Of a stretch of 6,572 nt of DNA, positions 6,179 to 6,572 are shown piece after piece; position 1 is the first letter of the stretch, and each line of letters begins with the position of its first letter. The DNA comes from JAFGPJ01 sp964439135 (lineage in GTDB: Bacteria > Planctomycetota > Phycisphaerae > Sedimentisphaerales > Anaerobacaceae), in NCBI GenBank assembly GCA_964439135.1, contig CAYTNN010000240.1, positions 1-6,572 on the forward strand. The letters are read 5' to 3'. The notes under the pieces were generated by a model. The model was given only the letters and a program-made list of their open reading frames with translations. It had not been told where the DNA came from and searched no databases. A program made the translations under genes and the position numbers.

Positions 6179-6572
6179 TGTTCTATTTAGCTGTGAAAAG
6201 AAGCTTCAGTACAATCGTCTGGCAGAAAACCTAATTGAACGACACCCGGGATGCTAACGCTTAAAGATTTGCAGATCGTGACACTCTGACAGCTTTGATC
6301 CCGGCCTGAGGCAGAAAGATGATTTATTCAATTCCACCTGTACAGATTTAATGCTGTTGGCAGTAAAGGTATATGTGTTTTTATTGGAACGTATAGCGAA
6401 TTTACTGTTTCAGTATTTATGTGATGATGTACAAACAAAGAGAAAATACTTCGGTATAATATCGTTTACAATAAATACAACTGGAAGCATGTAACGCCAT
6501 TGTCCGATAAAATAGATACTGAAAGTGTTATTACTAATGTTCGACCACAAATGTGAATTAAACTGCTTTTTC

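Larger units (their letters stand above)
6060..6572. other. AT-rich non-coding region with no recognisable gene
   Basis: All six frames are broken by frequent stops and I see no gene, tRNA or rRNA. A hand count of 6361-6540 gives 54 G+C in 180 bases (30%), against about 50-70% for sampled lines in the gcv genes. It contains the inverted repeats at 6106-6130 and 6162-6178. A TATAAT at 6455-6460 (+) has no acceptable -35 at normal spacing. A weak + strand promoter-like pair, TTGGCA (6357-6362) and TTTATT (6380-6385) 17 bases apart, could serve a gene beyond the window, but in such AT-rich DNA it may be chance. Confidence 0.6.

Noticed and set aside
6530..6560. tRNA T-loop-like GTTCGA near 6539-6544
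   Set aside because: The bases either side cannot form a T-stem, and no anticodon or acceptor arm could be found.
6060..6572. CRISPR array, phage or toxin-antitoxin system
   Set aside because: There are no regularly spaced repeats and no paired small ORFs; nothing supports these.

Overview
This window is bacterial DNA dominated by a complete four-gene glycine cleavage operon on the minus strand. The genes run gcvT-gcvH-gcvPA-gcvPB from about 5716 down to 1191. The P-protein is split into two subunits encoded by separate genes that overlap by an ATGA. Coding G+C is roughly 55%, the Shine-Dalgarno sites are clear (AAAGGAG, AAGGAG, GAGGA, GGAGAG), and GcvT is of a long, divergent type. These features, next to a DegT-type sugar aminotransferase, would fit a Planctomycetota/Phycisphaerae-like anaerobe or another deep-branching environmental bacterium. 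The taxonomic guess is low confidence and rests on impression, not on a search.

Layout: positions 1-1173 (+) hold the 3' part of a DegT/DnrJ/EryC1/StrS-family PLP aminotransferase whose start lies outside the window. It converges on gcvPB with only 17 bases between the stop codons. From 1191 to 5716 (-) lie gcvPB, gcvPA, gcvH and gcvT, with spacings of 4-bp overlap, 67 bp and 14 bp. A plausible sigma-70-type promoter for the operon (TTGACT, 17 bp, TAATGT) lies at 5748-5776, only about 25 bases upstream of the ribosome-binding site region. That leaves no room for a glycine riboswitch in the leader. Beyond it is a doubtful 91-codon reading frame (5784-6059, -), then about 510 bases of AT-rich, stop-dense DNA (6060-6572) with a few inverted repeats and no recognisable gene.

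How the genes work together: GcvPA and GcvPB form the PLP-dependent glycine decarboxylase. It loads the aminomethyl group onto the lipoyl arm of GcvH (Lys62). GcvT passes the one-carbon unit to tetrahydrofolate, releasing ammonia. The fourth component, dihydrolipoamide dehydrogenase (L-protein), and the lipoate attachment enzymes are not in this window and must be encoded elsewhere.

I found no convincing new biological system here. The points most worth a second look are the enlarged GcvT, the small palindrome overlapping the predicted -35 box, the 9-bp inverted repeat at 6106-6130 whose polarity is wrong for a terminator, and the uncertain small ORF between that repeat and the operon.
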